A DNA stretch of 64,000 nt from Chanos chanos (lineage: Eukaryota > Chordata > Actinopteri > Gonorynchiformes > Chanidae). The stretch spans positions 56,523,326 through 56,587,325 of the forward strand of contig NC_044497.1 in the NCBI RefSeq assembly GCF_902362185.1, in the 5' to 3' direction. The notes under the pieces are model-generated. The model was not told the DNA's origin and did not search any database. It saw only the letters and a program-made list of their open reading frames with translations. The translations under genes were made by a program, and so were the position numbers. Shown here one piece after another: positions 46,988 to 59,651 of the stretch; the stretch's first letter is position 1, and the number at the start of each line of letters is the position of its first letter.

Positions 46988-49900
46988 CCCATCACTGGTT
47001 GAATAATCCTTTTATTCTTGGGCTGGTTGTGAGATGAGTTGTATCGATTTGAATCCTGAAGACATCCATGCGGGGAAAAGCGTCGGGGTGACTCAGACAT
47101 GTTGTCATTCCAGTTAGTTGGTCAGTTCGTTTTCTTCCTCTTAAATGAATATGTCCGTACATCGTGTTCCCCTGTGTCGCACATCTCCGACGTAACGAGA
47201 CACATCAGCCGAGAAAGAGACGTTTGAGCGTCAGGATTAAATCTGCTGAAATGCCGAAACACACTCTGTGCTCAGGGATGATGGCAATAATAATAATAAT
47301 GCTGGTTTCATATTGACTTTTTCCATGTCTGAATGGTTTCCTTGGAGCTGTACGGAAGAGTGAAACACTGGTTAGGGGAGAGGAGATTACAGTCCTCCAT
47401 GTAAAGAAAATGCCGTGGTATGCATTTGAATCTTGGCAACGCTGCGTGTGTTTTCAGTGTCCAATTTGCATTTCTTCCCGCTAGTTGGGAAACACACATT
47501 TCCTGGAAAAAAAATCCGCTGTCTCTCTCTTTATTTATTTATTTATTTTTCTTGGAAAAACAGGGGCTGTTTCTTCACTCTCTCGCTGAAAGAGCCATGT
47601 CATTTTTTCCCAATCGTATGACTTCCTGCTAAACGTTGGGGGGGGGGGGTGGTCTTCTTTGGTTCACACACCCCTTGGGTGGTTTTATGGACCTACTGGG
47701 AGGCCCATGGAGCCTGGGGTAGGAACCCCCAATCTGCAGGTACATGCTCCTCTCTGACGTCATTGGACGTTTACGTACCCTGTTCAGTTTGTCTCAGTGA
47801 ACCCTCTGGTTCTGTAGAAAACTGTTGGCATTTTTGTCTCTGTTTTGCAGTGTTTGGATGTGAAACTGCTTTCCTGGACTTCGGCCTCAGAGAGAATTAT
47901 TGCCTTAATCTCAACTGCTTTAACATAAGAGACTCTATACGGAATGCCGGTGGATTAACACACACACTGGACCTGTTTTTCGTGATGTCCAAAGAAACCC
48001 CTTCTGTTTCTGACAGAGTTTTGCCTTCTCCGATAATACACACTTTACAGTGTGTTACAGCAGTGTTGGCATCATGTATTTACGGTAATTACTTCCGACT
48101 TTGAGGTCATAGGAAGTGGATAAGGGCCAAGGAGAGGAACTCTTGATGACTGTGTACAAACTGAACGGTCATTATGGTCTGAGGGCGTGGCCTCTTTAAC
48201 CCAGATGGACACGGAGATTAACCTTCGAAAGAGTCTGCGTTGACTTGACGACCAGTAAATATTTGGTCATTTTTGAAGAGACTGAAACCTGACCTAGATC
48301 TATTGAAGATTTTTTTTTTTTTTTAAGTCTTGCTTATCGTTTTCATCTGTCTCCCATGTGTGCGTTTGAAAATGGACTGAAAACAAATGGAATATGGTTT
48401 CATTTCTTCCTCCCTTTGTCAATCTTCATGCCTCTCACAGTTTCTCTTTCCCTGCCTCTGCTAACCCTGTGGCCATCTGAAGAGCTTTTGCTCTCAAAAT
48501 GTCCACTGCAAATAAACACTACACCAATAAAACACAACTGAATTTGAATCAAAATCCTTAGAAAACCATTTCAAGTTTCAAGTTTATTTAGAGCCCAGTA
48601 TCACTGTTTAAAGTCTCAAAGGGCTTTACATGTCCAAAACAAACAAAAAAAAATGTTTCTTTACAAATGTTTTTTATTTTTAAGAAGAAAAAAAAAACCT
48701 CCGGTTCTTATGTATTATTGTGCGTTTGTGTCTTTTGCTACAGACTAGTTTTTAACCTTTAAATCCTGGTACAAATCGAACTGACGGTATTTTGTCATCT
48801 CCCGGCAGATGGTTCAAGCTGTTGGATAAGTCGGGAAAACAGGACAAGGAGAGGGGGGAGGTGCTACTGGACATCCAGTTCATGAAGAACAACATGACGG
48901 CCAGTATGTTCGACCTGTCCGGTCAGGAAAAGAAACGCTCGCGCATCGGAAAACTCAAGGACAAGATGCGCGGGAAAAAGAAAGAAGGCCTGTCGGACTC
49001 CGCCTCAGCCGTAGTGCCCTCCTCAGGGCAGGTCCTGACGGACAGTGAGGGGGAGGAGGCCGGAGAGAGACAGGAGGAAGGAGAGGATGGGGGCGACTCC
49101 ACCACCAGCACCAAAAAGAAGAAAAAGATCAAGCTGAAGTCGCTCTTTGGTTCCAAATCCAACTTGCAGCGTAACGTCTCTCAGTCCATGTCCACGCTGG
49201 GCGCCCTCCCTGAGAAAGACTCGGTCATAAGCTCCAGCAGATCATCTGGGCTCAACGTGGATTCTCCTGACGGTAAGGTTCCCCATCACGCTGACCCCGC
49301 AGGCTTCCTCATGGTAGTCTCAGAGTTTTTAGATGGATCACTGTTTTCTCTCTCTCTCACTCTCTCTCTCTTTGTCTCTCTGATTCAAAGGCAAGAAGAA
49401 ATTCAAGTTCCTGACGCACAAGCGCACAGACAGCTCGGACAGTAAGGTGTCTCTGGGGGTGTTTTCCCTATCGGGTCACTCCAGGCAGGGTTCTGCCAGC
49501 CACAGTAACCTCTGCATTAATGGCAGTCACGTCTACACAGAGGAACCAGAATCTCGCAGCCCTAGAACAGGCTCCACCCTTAGTCTGAACAGCTCTGGGC
49601 GCGGCTCTCTGGAGGACCTCCGCAGAACGGGCCGACACAACTCCAGCACCTCAATGGACTCGCTCAAGACCTCAAATCAACCTAGTCAGTCAGTATCAGA
49701 GCAGGAGCGCATGAAAGAAGAGCAGGAGGAGGAGGAGGAACAGAGGAGGCAGGAAGAGAAGGAGAGATTGAGACAGGAGCAAGAGGCAAAGAGCAGAATT
49801 GAAGAGGAGAAAAGACAACAGGCGGAAGAGGAGGAGAGGAGACGGATTGTAGAGGAGCGGAGTAGAATGGAGGAGGAGCGGAAAAGGATGGAGAGAGAGG

Positions 49901-51864
49901 AAGAAGAGGAGAGAGAGAGGATGGAAAGAGAGAGGAGAAGGATTGAGGAAGAGGAAAAGATGAGGTTAGAGGAAATGCAAAGGCAGGAAGAAGAGAAAAG
50001 AAGGCTTGAGATGGAACAGAGGATGAGAGAAGAACAGGAGAGGAAAAGACAGGCGGAGGAGGAAAGGCAGAAAATGATCGAGGAGGAGAGAAGGAGAATG
50101 GAGGAGGAGGGGGAGGAGGAGAGGGTTAGGATGGAGGAGGAGAAAAGAATGATTGAGGAGAGGAAGAGATTAGAGGCAGAACAGGAGAGAATTAGAAAGG
50201 CTGAGGAGCAAGAACGAGAGAGAAAGAAAGCAGAGGAGGAGAAAAGGAGGAGAGACGAAGAGGAGAGGAGGATAAACGAGGAGAGAAATCTAAAAATGAG
50301 AGAACAAGAAAGAATGAGGCAGGAAGAAGAGGAGAGGCGTTTGGAAGAGGAGGAAAGGAGGCTCAGGGAGGAGGAGGAGAGGATGATATTTGAGGAGGAA
50401 AGCAGAAGAACACTTGAAGAGAGACAGCTGCTTGAAGAGAAGAGAAGACAGGAGTTGGAGAGAGTGAGACAGGAAGGAGAGAGAATGCGACTGGAGGAGG
50501 AGGAGAGAACGAGGAAGGAGGAGGAGAGAATGCGAAGGGAGGAAGAGGAGAGAATGAGACAGGAGAAGGAGGAGAGAATGAGACAGGAGGAGGAGGAGAG
50601 AATGAGACAGGAGAAAGAGAGAGTGAGACAGGAAGAGGAAAGAGAGAGACTGGAGGAGGAGGAGAGAATGAGACAGGAGAAAGATAGAATGAGGAAGGAG
50701 GCGGAGGAAAGAGTGAGACAGGAGAAGGAGAGAGTGAGACAGGAGGAAGAGGAGAGAGTGAGACGAGAGGAGGAGGAAAGGAAGCGGTTGAAGGAGGAGG
50801 AGATGGGACGAGAGAGAGACAGGTTGGAACAGGAGAACCTGAAGAGCGTACGACAGGGTAAGAGCAGTGCGGCCTTTGGAGACATCTTCTCCACCAATCC
50901 GTTTGAGGAGAACACATCCTCCAATACCTTTGCAGAGACCTCCTCTGCAGACCCCTTCGGTGAGACTACCTCCAGCAATCCTTTTGAGGAGTCGACACCT
51001 GTACCACACGGCCGCTCAGCCAGAGTCAGACCAAGGTGAGTGACTCTCGTAACTGTACACACACACACACACGTCTCGTTTGACATGTTTCTCCGTTTTA
51101 ACACAGCACAATAAAGGCACATACCGTCTCTCCATAGACATGTTAGAGTCACAACACCACAGATATGAAATGAAAGTCAGACCCATGTTTGGAAAAGCCT
51201 GTCTCAGTTTGAGGAGCGCCGATGTGATACTGTGTGAAGGGTGCCCTTTCATAAGTGGGTTAGGACAGATAGATTTCCTGACGTGATGGAGAGAAAGACA
51301 CAGGGCCTATCCCGGAGTCAGTGTATCTGCGGCTGTGTCTCCATTTGGGTGGGGTTTGGGGCCGGGGGGGGGGGTGAAGGGTTGGGTGGGGTTTGGGGCT
51401 GGGGGGGGGGTGTAGGGTTGGGTGGGGTTTGGGGGGGGCAGGGTTTGCGGGTGTTTGGGCACAGAAAACATTAGTTCTTCCATGAAGTCAGTGGCTTGGA
51501 AAATGACATCAGACTTCCTGTAACAACCCAAGTGACTCCTCTGAAACTTACTAACAATCTGTCACAGATCTGAAAAACCATCTACTTTTCCTCCAGAATT
51601 ATTATTTTTTCTTTCCTCATATCTGTACAACATTAAAAAAAACCAAACAAACAATCATTGCAGTGAGTGACATTTACAGTGCAGCCGTGTGTTTTCACTG
51701 AAGGTGACTGACAGTTATTTTATGAGACAGTGAAGGAATGTGTTCATCTGAGGGACATAACACTATCCCAGCACAGTCAGCTCATTAAAACATCTCTGTA
51801 AAAAAACCATTCGACACTGCCATGAGATGTGCTCCTGTGTGAGTGTGTGTGTGTGTGAGTGAGT

Positions 51865-51905
<41 letters not shown>

Positions 51906-54900
51906 AAAGAGAGAGGCAGAAGGGAGAGGAAGAGGAAAAACAGGAAAGGGGTGGGGGCTGGGGAACTTTGAGGACTTTACTTGGACAGAGCATGTTGGTT
52001 TATAGTGTAGAGTGGATCACAGTCATTGGGAGAATCTGCAAAACTGTGACACATCACAAACATCTCGCCGGGGCTGTTGGAGTAAAGTCAGAGTTCTGTC
52101 AGGACAAGTTTGCAGCAGGGCTGTTTGTGCCAGACATCTTCTCTGACGTTTACGCCGGCCGTCTGAAATTCTGAATGGGGAGCGAGCGGGGGGAGTTAGT
52201 GAAACTCAGACTTTAGTGAAAACTGAGTTAGTTAAGTCAGAGCAAGCAGTTAACCTCCTAATAGAAGAGCCTTATGATTTTGTTTTGCTAGGAGAATGAA
52301 GCCATAGAGCTCTTCTATTAGGAGGTTTACTACTTACTGCTTAGTTTTCACTAAACCCGCTTTCTGGAATACCCCCCAGGTCTTTTAAACAAACTCAAAA
52401 CAAACTCACATATCTGTTTCTGTTTGTTTATATTTGTACTAACCTGTCATTTTCTTTTTCTTTTAAGCTAACATAATTTCCGCCTGTGAAATAGTAAAGT
52501 GTTGTAAACATAAATAAAGCCGTCCAGCCTTGACTCTCACTGTCTCATCTCATCATTATTCTTCACTCTGAGATCTCTCATTGTAAATACCGTCTGTCTG
52601 TCTTAGGCTAACCTCCTCCACCTTTTACATTTAACCCCATATAGATATCAGTGATTGTTTTTTTTCCACGCCGCTGAGTGAAATATCGCTGAGGGGGAAA
52701 TGGTGGAAGTGTGGCCGAGCGTAAAAAACAGATGATCAGGCAACACTGTGTCTCAGGTCACAAAAACATGGGACCACGAGAGTCAGAGGTCACAGAGGTC
52801 AGGGCAGTGCGCCCCTCAGTCTGTCAAGAAGAAAAACTACCCTGAAATTAAGGGCTCAAACGTGGAGCCCTGGCTCATCTGTTTCAGTTACAATAATCCT
52901 GATCGCCACCTAATTTGTTTTGAATGAATGTTTAGAATGGTCTGTCTATCTGTCTGTCTGTCTGTCTGTCTGTCTGCCTGCCTGCATGCCTATCTATCTG
53001 TCTGCCTGCCTGCATGCCTATCTATCTGTCTATCTGCCTGCCTGCATGCCTATCTATCTGTCTATCTGTCTGCTTGCATGCCTATCTATCTGTCTATCTG
53101 TCTGTCTGCCTGCCTATCTATCTGTCTGTCTGTCTGCCTGCCTGCCTGCCTATGTATCTGTCTATCTGTCTGCCTGCCTGCCTTTCTATCTATCTGTCTG
53201 TCTGCTTATCTGTCTATCTATCTGTCTATCCGCCTGCCTGTCTCTGCTTGCCTGTCTCTCTGCCTGCCTGTTGGTCTCTTTGTCTGTCTGTCTGTGCCCC
53301 CTGCCTTTGTTTCTGTTCATTTATTTCTAAAAGGGAAGCTCTCAGGCTGCACCACTGATTCTTTCTCCTTTTCCGCATGCTGCTCCTTCAGTGCCTCAGG
53401 GCTCTTCTCTCAGACCGTTTTGTCGAAATCCAACCCGTTTCTCGAGAGCTCTGATGAGGAGACGGAGGACATCACTGTTCCCCCCGTGTGGCCTGTTAAA
53501 CAGACCGAGAAGAAGCGCCGCGCTCCTTTGCCCCCAGGTAAGGCGACCCAGGTGGGTGTAGTGAAACCAGCAGCCCTGTGCAGCGGCCCCACCGACGAAC
53601 CGTCATCAGGACACAGTCAACCCCTCCCTCTGAGTGAAGCTCAGGGCCCACGGAAGGACAAAAGACCAGCTCCCCCCCCTCCACCAGAAAGCCAGAACAG
53701 AGATCAAGGCAAAGAACAATCCGGAAAACTTAAAGCAGATTTCAGAGAGATCCAGGAAACCAGCAATGCGTGTGATGTTCTCTTGCGACCTGAGCCCAGT
53801 GCGGAAGCGAACAGCTTGCCTCCTGGTTCGTATGTGAAGACGCCCGGAATTACTGTGAAAACCCAGTCGACAGAAGGAGCACGTTCTTCGGCTGAAAGCG
53901 AAGGAAATCAGCAGGGAGCCGCACTGAGGACCGACGCTTTCTGGGAATGCGCCCAAAGCCAGCCAAGCCACAAAGTTACAGAAACCTTTAAAACACCTGC
54001 CAAACACAGCAAAGGACCAGCACCTGCAAAACCCTCATCTCGGTCAAACGACAAGTCAGATCCTCAAGGTGCAGTCGATAATGTGTCAGAACTGAGCTCT
54101 GCTGTCGCGACAGAACCAGCAACTGGAGATATTGGATCCGGTTCTGGCACAAACAGTGCCAGTATTCCTACACATCAATCGGCAGCGGAACCAAAGAGTT
54201 CATTTAAGGGCGAGGACGTGACAAGGTCTGATCCGCACACCAGAGACCTGGTCCAGGTGGACTCCACTATCAGCGTGCCCAGTAGTAACGGGAGCTCAGC
54301 CCCCCTGCAGAGAACAGCTGTGGTTGAGCAGAGTGAACTGGACTCTCTGGAGGAAAACGGCCTTCTTTCATGTCCAGATCAAAGTCACGGCTTTCGTTCT
54401 CCGTCCAGGGATGTTAAAGAAGAACGCCCAAACACGCACAGCTCGCCCTCTGAGGACAGTGTCCTGAAAAACGCGTCCAGAAAGAAGACTCGTGCGCCCT
54501 CGCCTCCGTCAGCTCAGTTAAAAACAAACCAAGACCGTGCGTCATCGGAGTTGCGGCCTTCGGGAGGCCGGCCCGCAGCCGCGTCAGGAAACGCACAGGC
54601 CTGTGAGCACAGTGCAGAGAATGTGTCGGATAACACGGATACCCAGTCCACTCCTGACACACTTCACTCCACCACTCCGCTCCAGATCTCCCAGGACGAG
54701 AGGGCGTGTGCTTCTTTGCTCGTGGGAGCAGGTTCTGGTTCTGGTTCTGGTTCTGAGTCTGGGTATGGGACTGTGCCGCTTGCCAAGGTTTTGCCCTCTG
54801 ATGCTCAGCCAATAGCACGGCAGGGCAGCAGAGGTGAAGAGGTAGGGCAAGCGAAAGCCAATCCTGCCGCCGCACGGCCAAGGTGAGACAACCTGGAAAA

Positions 54901-56820
54901 TCCAGTGTAGTCCCAGTCCTTCCCTCCTAGTGGTAGTTGTGTGCTAACGGTTTAGGGAGAGCTCAAGTCCAGACCTTATGGGCCAAAGTCCTGCTGCTTT
55001 ACTGTCCCACCACATACCTGAGTTCTACCTGTCCGACAGGTGTGAATGTTCTTCAGCCACTTAGAGACAAGCAGTGGTCAGCACAAACACAAATCCAGCA
55101 GGACTTGTGGACTTTAGGGCCTGAGTCATGAGCCTCTTTTACTAGGTGCTTGTGGTCTCTGTGTGAACTCGAGTTCTTTTAGTTTAGCGTGTATATATAT
55201 TTATATATGCTAGCTCTGCAGCATCTGTCAAAACTTCCCTGCTTTTCATTTGGTCTGTATGTGAAGCGCTATAAGAAGTAAGGGTTTAGGCTTTGTATTA
55301 AGTGTCACTCAGATTTGGTCAGAAACTCTGAAGCTATGAAATTATTTGAACCCTGAATCTACTTAATCTAATTTAGATTAAGGATAGAAATCCTTTTATA
55401 GTGCTGCTTTGGTCGGCCTTCTGAGCAAACTCTGTTATCTGTGACATGGCAGGATCTGGGTCATCTTAATGACCCCGTTCGCGGTGTCGTGTATTTTTTT
55501 ATCTTCCTTCATCTGGTATTCCTTGTCATGTTCCCTTTCCCCTAATGTCAGCCGTATGTTTCAGTCAGTCTCTGAAATCTTTCACAGCAAAACTGAATTC
55601 TGAATGAAGCCGTAGCATCTTAGCATGGAGAATACGTCAAGAACACGGAGAGAAAACAAACAACACATCAGCTTTCATGAATAATGAAATAAAATCTGAA
55701 ACGAGGAAGTACAGCTCTGAATGTTCTTCCTCTCTTTTTGAATTAATCATCACTCAGAAACAGCACATAGCACAGAGAACATCTACTTTACATGTACATG
55801 TCATTGAGAATTAGGCTCGTGAATCTTTGAAGGACGCATCCAGACGTTTCTCTTCCAGCTGTATGTCGCTTTATGGCTGAATATCTCTTCGTCTGTTCCG
55901 ACAGGCCTCATGCGGTGAAGCCATTGGGCTCTGTGGAGACACTAGACAGCGAACCTTCCGTGATTAGTGATGACACGCAGCTGAAGAAAAAGGTATTTTT
56001 ATTTATTTATTTTTACAGTTTTCCAAGACTAGAGTCTGTAATCTTACCAGCATTCGCTGGAAATGGGGTTAAGGGTGAATGAGGGGTCACTCAGTTAACA
56101 GGCCGGAATCTTTGCTTTTCCATGTTATATGACAACATTTCCATGTTATGTTACATGCAGACGTGTGTTTTTTGAAAGAATATACTATGTGTCAGGCCAT
56201 TTCATTTTTATCGTATGCGGTTAAGATTTATAGCTGGTCAGAGAATTGTGAATGCAAATCCAAAAGAGAGGAGGTTGTGGCAGCGACTGTAAACGCATTG
56301 TTAATGGTTAAAGTTTAATACTGCCACAAAGCCTCCTGTGTATCAGGAGTCCGTGCTCAGAGAAAATACACAGCTATGTTCTCCAGGGTCATATCACTGT
56401 GGTACACATTGTAATACCAAATACAGTATACAAACACTAAAACAGATACACACACCAGATAGAGAAGAGAAAAGAAAAAAAGAAAAGAGAAGGAGGTGAA
56501 GATCACGCGCCGTTCCTGTGAAAGCAGGAAGAGACACAATAAAAGTCAAAGGTGGATGAATATCATCAGCCGTTTCGTTTTTGTTTTCTGTTGTTTTGGT
56601 TTTTTTGTCCCAGGTGCCGGAGACGGCGCGGACGGGTCCGTACTCTCAGCTGACTCAGGAGGAGCTGATTAATCTGGTCGTCAGGCAGCAGGAGCAGCTG
56701 ACCCAGAAAGACACTAAGATCCTGGAGCTGGAGCAGTACATCGACAACCTGCTGGTGCGAGTCATGGAGGAGAACCCCGGCATTTTAATGGCCATGAACT
56801 CGCTAAAGAAAGCGGTCTAA
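42119..56820 (+). CDS. rab11fip1: Rab11 family-interacting protein 1 (class I FIP / RCP)
   Basis: Six coding exons: 42119-42468, 48809-49272, 49391-51035, 53392-54882, 55905-55992 and 56614-56820. They total 4245 nt, giving 1414 residues; from memory long human RAB11FIP1 has 1283. Exon 1 is an N-terminal C2 domain (VQVTVLQAKDLRLKGK, GTNDAYA) for membrane targeting. Exon 2 has the class I motif DIQFMKNNMTASMFDLS. Exon 3 holds a Glu/Arg-rich helix or coiled coil over about residues 372-755. Three NPF motifs at about 50895, 50977 and 53432 could bind EH domains. The last exon is the Rab11-binding domain, with YIDNLLVRVMEENPGIL. The protein links Rab11 to recycling endosomes. Exon 4 (1491 nt, a multiple of 3, same phase both sides) looks like the large optional exon that separates short and long isoforms in mammals. 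brf2 follows directly, as in human 8p11. Confidence 0.96.
43671..43832. repeat. 43-bp minisatellite, about 4 copies, rab11fip1 intron 1
   Basis: Nearly identical units carry TAGACTACGACTTGTTATGA and ATGCACAGAGTGTATCGTG. Confidence 0.95.
43996..44014. repeat. Poly-G run of 19
   Basis: A homopolymeric G run follows a T run in rab11fip1 intron 1. Confidence 0.9.
44090..45318. repeat. Compound CA/CTCTGTCC minisatellite with about 154-bp higher-order unit, rab11fip1 intron 1
   Basis: Tandem blocks contain GATCACACACAAACACAC, CTCTCTCTGTCCTCTG and AGTGATAACACCCGGACAC. The word TTGGAGCGATCACACAC recurs at about 44094, 44248, 44402 and 44602, showing a compound unit of about 154 bp in the left half. 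The right half is built of shorter units of 40-50 bp (TCTTTGAGTAATCACACACG). ORFs on both strands are artefacts. Confidence 0.94.
45319..48808. other. rab11fip1 intron 1, distal part
   Basis: Mostly unique sequence with (CA)n at 45797-45828, (GT)n at 46067-46087, (CT)n at 46959-46983 and short homopolymers. Several ORFs up to 151 codons have no recognisable domain or splice context. Confidence 0.55.
48568..48642. repeat. Dispersed teleost repeat fragment
   Basis: TCAAGTTTATTTAGAGCCCA and CTCAAAGGGCTTTACATG resemble a repeat tail I remember as common in fish introns. Family and ends are not determinable. Confidence 0.4.
51036..52211. other. rab11fip1 intron 3, first part
   Basis: Holds a G-rich TGGGGTTTGGGG-type patch at 51345-51450 (G-quadruplex prone) and a (GT)n/(GA)n microsatellite at 51841-51905. 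No exon was recognised. Confidence 0.7.
52212..52377. mobile_element. Foldback (hairpin) MITE copy 2, rab11fip1 intron 3
   Basis: Same family as 36595-36797: AAAACTGAGTTAGTTAAGTC, AGAAGAGCCTTATGA, loop GTTTTGCTAGGAGAATGAAG, then ATAGAGCTCTTCT and the right end CCCGCTTTCTGGAATACCCC. The left outer arm is shortened or diverged. It differs from copy 1 at several sites, so the two are separate old insertions rather than a recent duplication. Confidence 0.82.
52940..53295. repeat. CTGT/CTGC/CTAT tetranucleotide microsatellite before rab11fip1 exon 4
   Basis: About 350 bp of mixed TCTG, CCTG and TCTA steps end 97 bp before the acceptor of the 1491-nt exon 4. The tract keeps all forward frames open, so ORFs run from it into the exon. 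The acceptor TGCTCCTTCAG at 53391 marks the real exon start. Confidence 0.96.
54883..55904. other. rab11fip1 intron 4
   Basis: Unique AT-rich intron sequence without recognised features. Confidence 0.6.
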
Positions 56821-57770
56821 CAGTTTGGTTTCAGAGAGAGAGAGAGAGTTTGGCTGGATTAGTTACTACACGCTTAGTCTGGAAATAACTGGGCTAAGTC
56901 AGCTAATCAAAAAGAAAAGAAAAGAAAAAAACAAACCCACATAACTACGTCACTATCCTCAAACACTGTAAAAAACTGTGCACTTTCTACTTTCTGTGTT
57001 TGTTCCCTGGTCTGTGTGTTAATACAGGTGCATTTAAGAGGAGTGATATTGAATAATGGTTACTGACCCTTACAGTGCTGTTGGGATTCTGCCCTATTTA
57101 CCAGAGGCAGGAATTTTTTATCGTCACCCTGAGGGTAAAACATGTTTGTTTTTTTGTTTGTCTGTTTGTTTTGTTTTGTTTTTGTTTTGAGGGCTGAAAT
57201 ATAACTTTAGTTATAATTGTCTTATACATTTGGTTTATTTGCACTATGTAATCTTTAGCGGCGTTTTTTTTTTACACACCATTCCGATCAAATGTGGAGG
57301 GATAGGGTCGTCATGTAAAAGCCAATAAAATAAGTTAATAGTGAAAAGTAAACAGCACTTATCGGTCTTAATGAAAAGTGACGTGTGGTGAAAGAGTGTG
57401 ATGCCATTTCTACTGCTGAGTGGTATGTTGTGTATTGGGCGAACGATTTTATTTTCGTGTTCCACACATTGCTTGAAGCACTTTAAGAAGACGCTCTGTG
57501 TATATGCGTTGCCTTACTGTACCCATATTACACTGAAATAAAAAGTGGCTTTCTATCTTCTTGCAGGGGTTGTTCCTGTCGTATAGATGCAAAGTCTGTA
57601 CAACTAAGTATTTAAAACGAGATGTAACAAGCAATGTTATGAATGTTAATAAAATGCTAAGAATGAGTAAAGTTCGTAAATGATGTAAAAACCAAAGATT
57701 ACTTTTGATTATGATTCTTGATTGACACTGTAACTGTCACAATTTAAATACAATAAAAACAGTTCATAAA
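56821..57770 (+). other. rab11fip1 3' UTR and poly(A) signals
   Basis: AATAAA occurs at 57537-57542, and again near 57648 and 57751. The first is a plausible main signal, giving a 3' UTR of about 720 nt. Confidence 0.6.
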
Positions 57771-58354
57771 TTGGTCTTCAGAAACGTTCTGTTGCTGGGA
57801 CAAAAGCTTAAGAGGAACCAGTTGAACGGTCTCGCTCCGTGGCCGTTGTAATATTGGGAACTGTTTATTGTGGTGTCGGTTTCCACACGGACCGAACACA
57901 TTTCGCCGGTTTGTAAACTAACGTATAAACGTCGGCTACATAGGTCGTAAACAGTTGTGAATAATTTAAAATTAACATGAAGATCCCTGCGCAGTTCTTT
58001 CCTCCTCTCGAATATGAGTTATTTGAGATTAGGTAAATTAGTGCGTAGATGGCTAAAGTCAACAGGAAAGGGTTGTATTAGAGGCAGCAGAATCTCCGGT
58101 GAGAATGCACTATACTGCAACTGCATCATAAAAGCATGTCAGTAGGCTTGGGAGCAGCTATACGTGTTTTGTGTGAAACATACCGCTAAAAACGCTAATT
58201 AACTGGTTGACGTTTTATGTAATTCAGGCTAGTATATGTTTGTTGTGATATGTTTGTTTGAGACGTTGTTACATACGCAGATAACGTGTTCTATGTTGGT
58301 TAAACTTCCTCTAATTTTCTTTTTAATATTCGATATTAGTGCTTATCACCTCGG

Positions 58355-58362
58355 TATATAAG
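58355..58362 (+). promoter_or_regulatory. Candidate TATA box of brf2
   Basis: TATATAAG lies 70 bp upstream of the brf2 ATG, which would place the transcription start near 58390 and leave a short 5' UTR. Position and sequence fit, but nothing else supports it. Confidence 0.4.
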
Positions 58363-58431
58363 TTTGCGGCCGTTAGTGATTTAAGCTTCTTTTTATTCCC
58401 TTCGAAATATTAGTTCGCCTGAGTTTTCGGG

Positions 58432-59605
58432 ATGGCCAAAACCTGTCCTGAATGTGGGTCCTCCAACATAGTGGAGGATGATTTGTATTCACAAAAACAG
58501 CTAGTATGCGAGGATTGTGGTTCTGTTGTGTCTGAAGGACTCCTGACCACCACCCTTAGTGATGAAGCGCAGGCCACAGGTAAATTTGACTTTATGATTT
58601 GTATTACGGTGTGAGCACTGGTCTTTCGGTTCGCTTGGCACAAACTGTACCTGTTTTTTTTTTTTTCATATTCATCACGTTGATACGATCTCTATTTACC
58701 TTATTCCGTCCTGTAGCGGTTCCATACTACATTAGCACAGAAGTGACCAAGCGACCCTGTCCAAATCTAATTAAAGGTAACTGTCGGAACGTTTTTTTAA
58801 TTACGAATTCTCTTCATGAGTCGTTGGGGGAGTGTTTTTTATGTTGAGATGGACCCTCTTGCGCCCTTCTGACTAGGTCTGCGGCGAGTGCGCGCTCTCT
58901 GCCGGATCCTCAGGCTTCGGAGCGACCTGGAGTCCGGTGCCGTGAATCTGTTTGAACAAGCCTACAACCACCGCGATTTCCTGTTTGTCACTTTACAGAA
59001 GAAAGAGGTCTTGGGTGGATGCTGTGTTCTCGTCGTCTGCAGGCAAAACAACAGACCTGTGGCTTTTGGGACCATCAGTGCACTACTGGAAGCTGACCCA
59101 GCTTTCATTGGATCGGTTTACCAGGAGCTGACCAAGAGCCTGAACATCGAGGCTTCCAGCACCGGCATCCTGGACCTTCTGGAGGGTTACTGTTATGGGT
59201 ATTTAATTCAGCTAAGCTCGAGACTGAATAGCCTATGCCAGGAAATTTGGCCTGCAGGAAAGATGACTGCAGCTCCAATTAATTTGTCTTCAGTTGTAAA
59301 CAAAGTGCAAATGCATCACATATCAAATAATGAATAAATGAAAAGAATTATTATTAGTTTTAATAATAATGTGATTATGATTAGACGATGAATTTAATTA
59401 TTGGGTAATAGAGAGAGTGGATGGTGTGCTAATGCTATATATTAACTGAACGCAGGACGAAAGAGTATTTCAGCATTTTGGTCTCAGCTGAGTTTGATCA
59501 TAGTCATACCATTTTCAAGACTTCACATCTATTAATGGCATTGCCATTACAAAGTAGCATAAGTAACAATTGTAGCAGTTACAGCCCAAAACCATTTATT
59601 CGTGG

Positions 59606-59651
<46 letters not shown>

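Noticed and set aside
47649-48104. 151-codon ORF in rab11fip1 intron 1
   Set aside because: No recognisable domain, no splice partners, and composition like the surrounding intron.
49686-51152. 488-codon minus-strand Ser/Leu-rich ORF opposite rab11fip1 exon 3
   Set aside because: It is a mirror of the GA-rich coiled-coil coding exon. GAG/AGG codons read in reverse give Leu/Ser without stops, and no family features were seen.
52920-53391. Extension of the rab11fip1 exon 4 ORF upstream through the CTGT microsatellite
   Set aside because: The tetranucleotide repeat keeps frames open. The acceptor at 53391 and phase match with exon 3 place the exon start at 53392.
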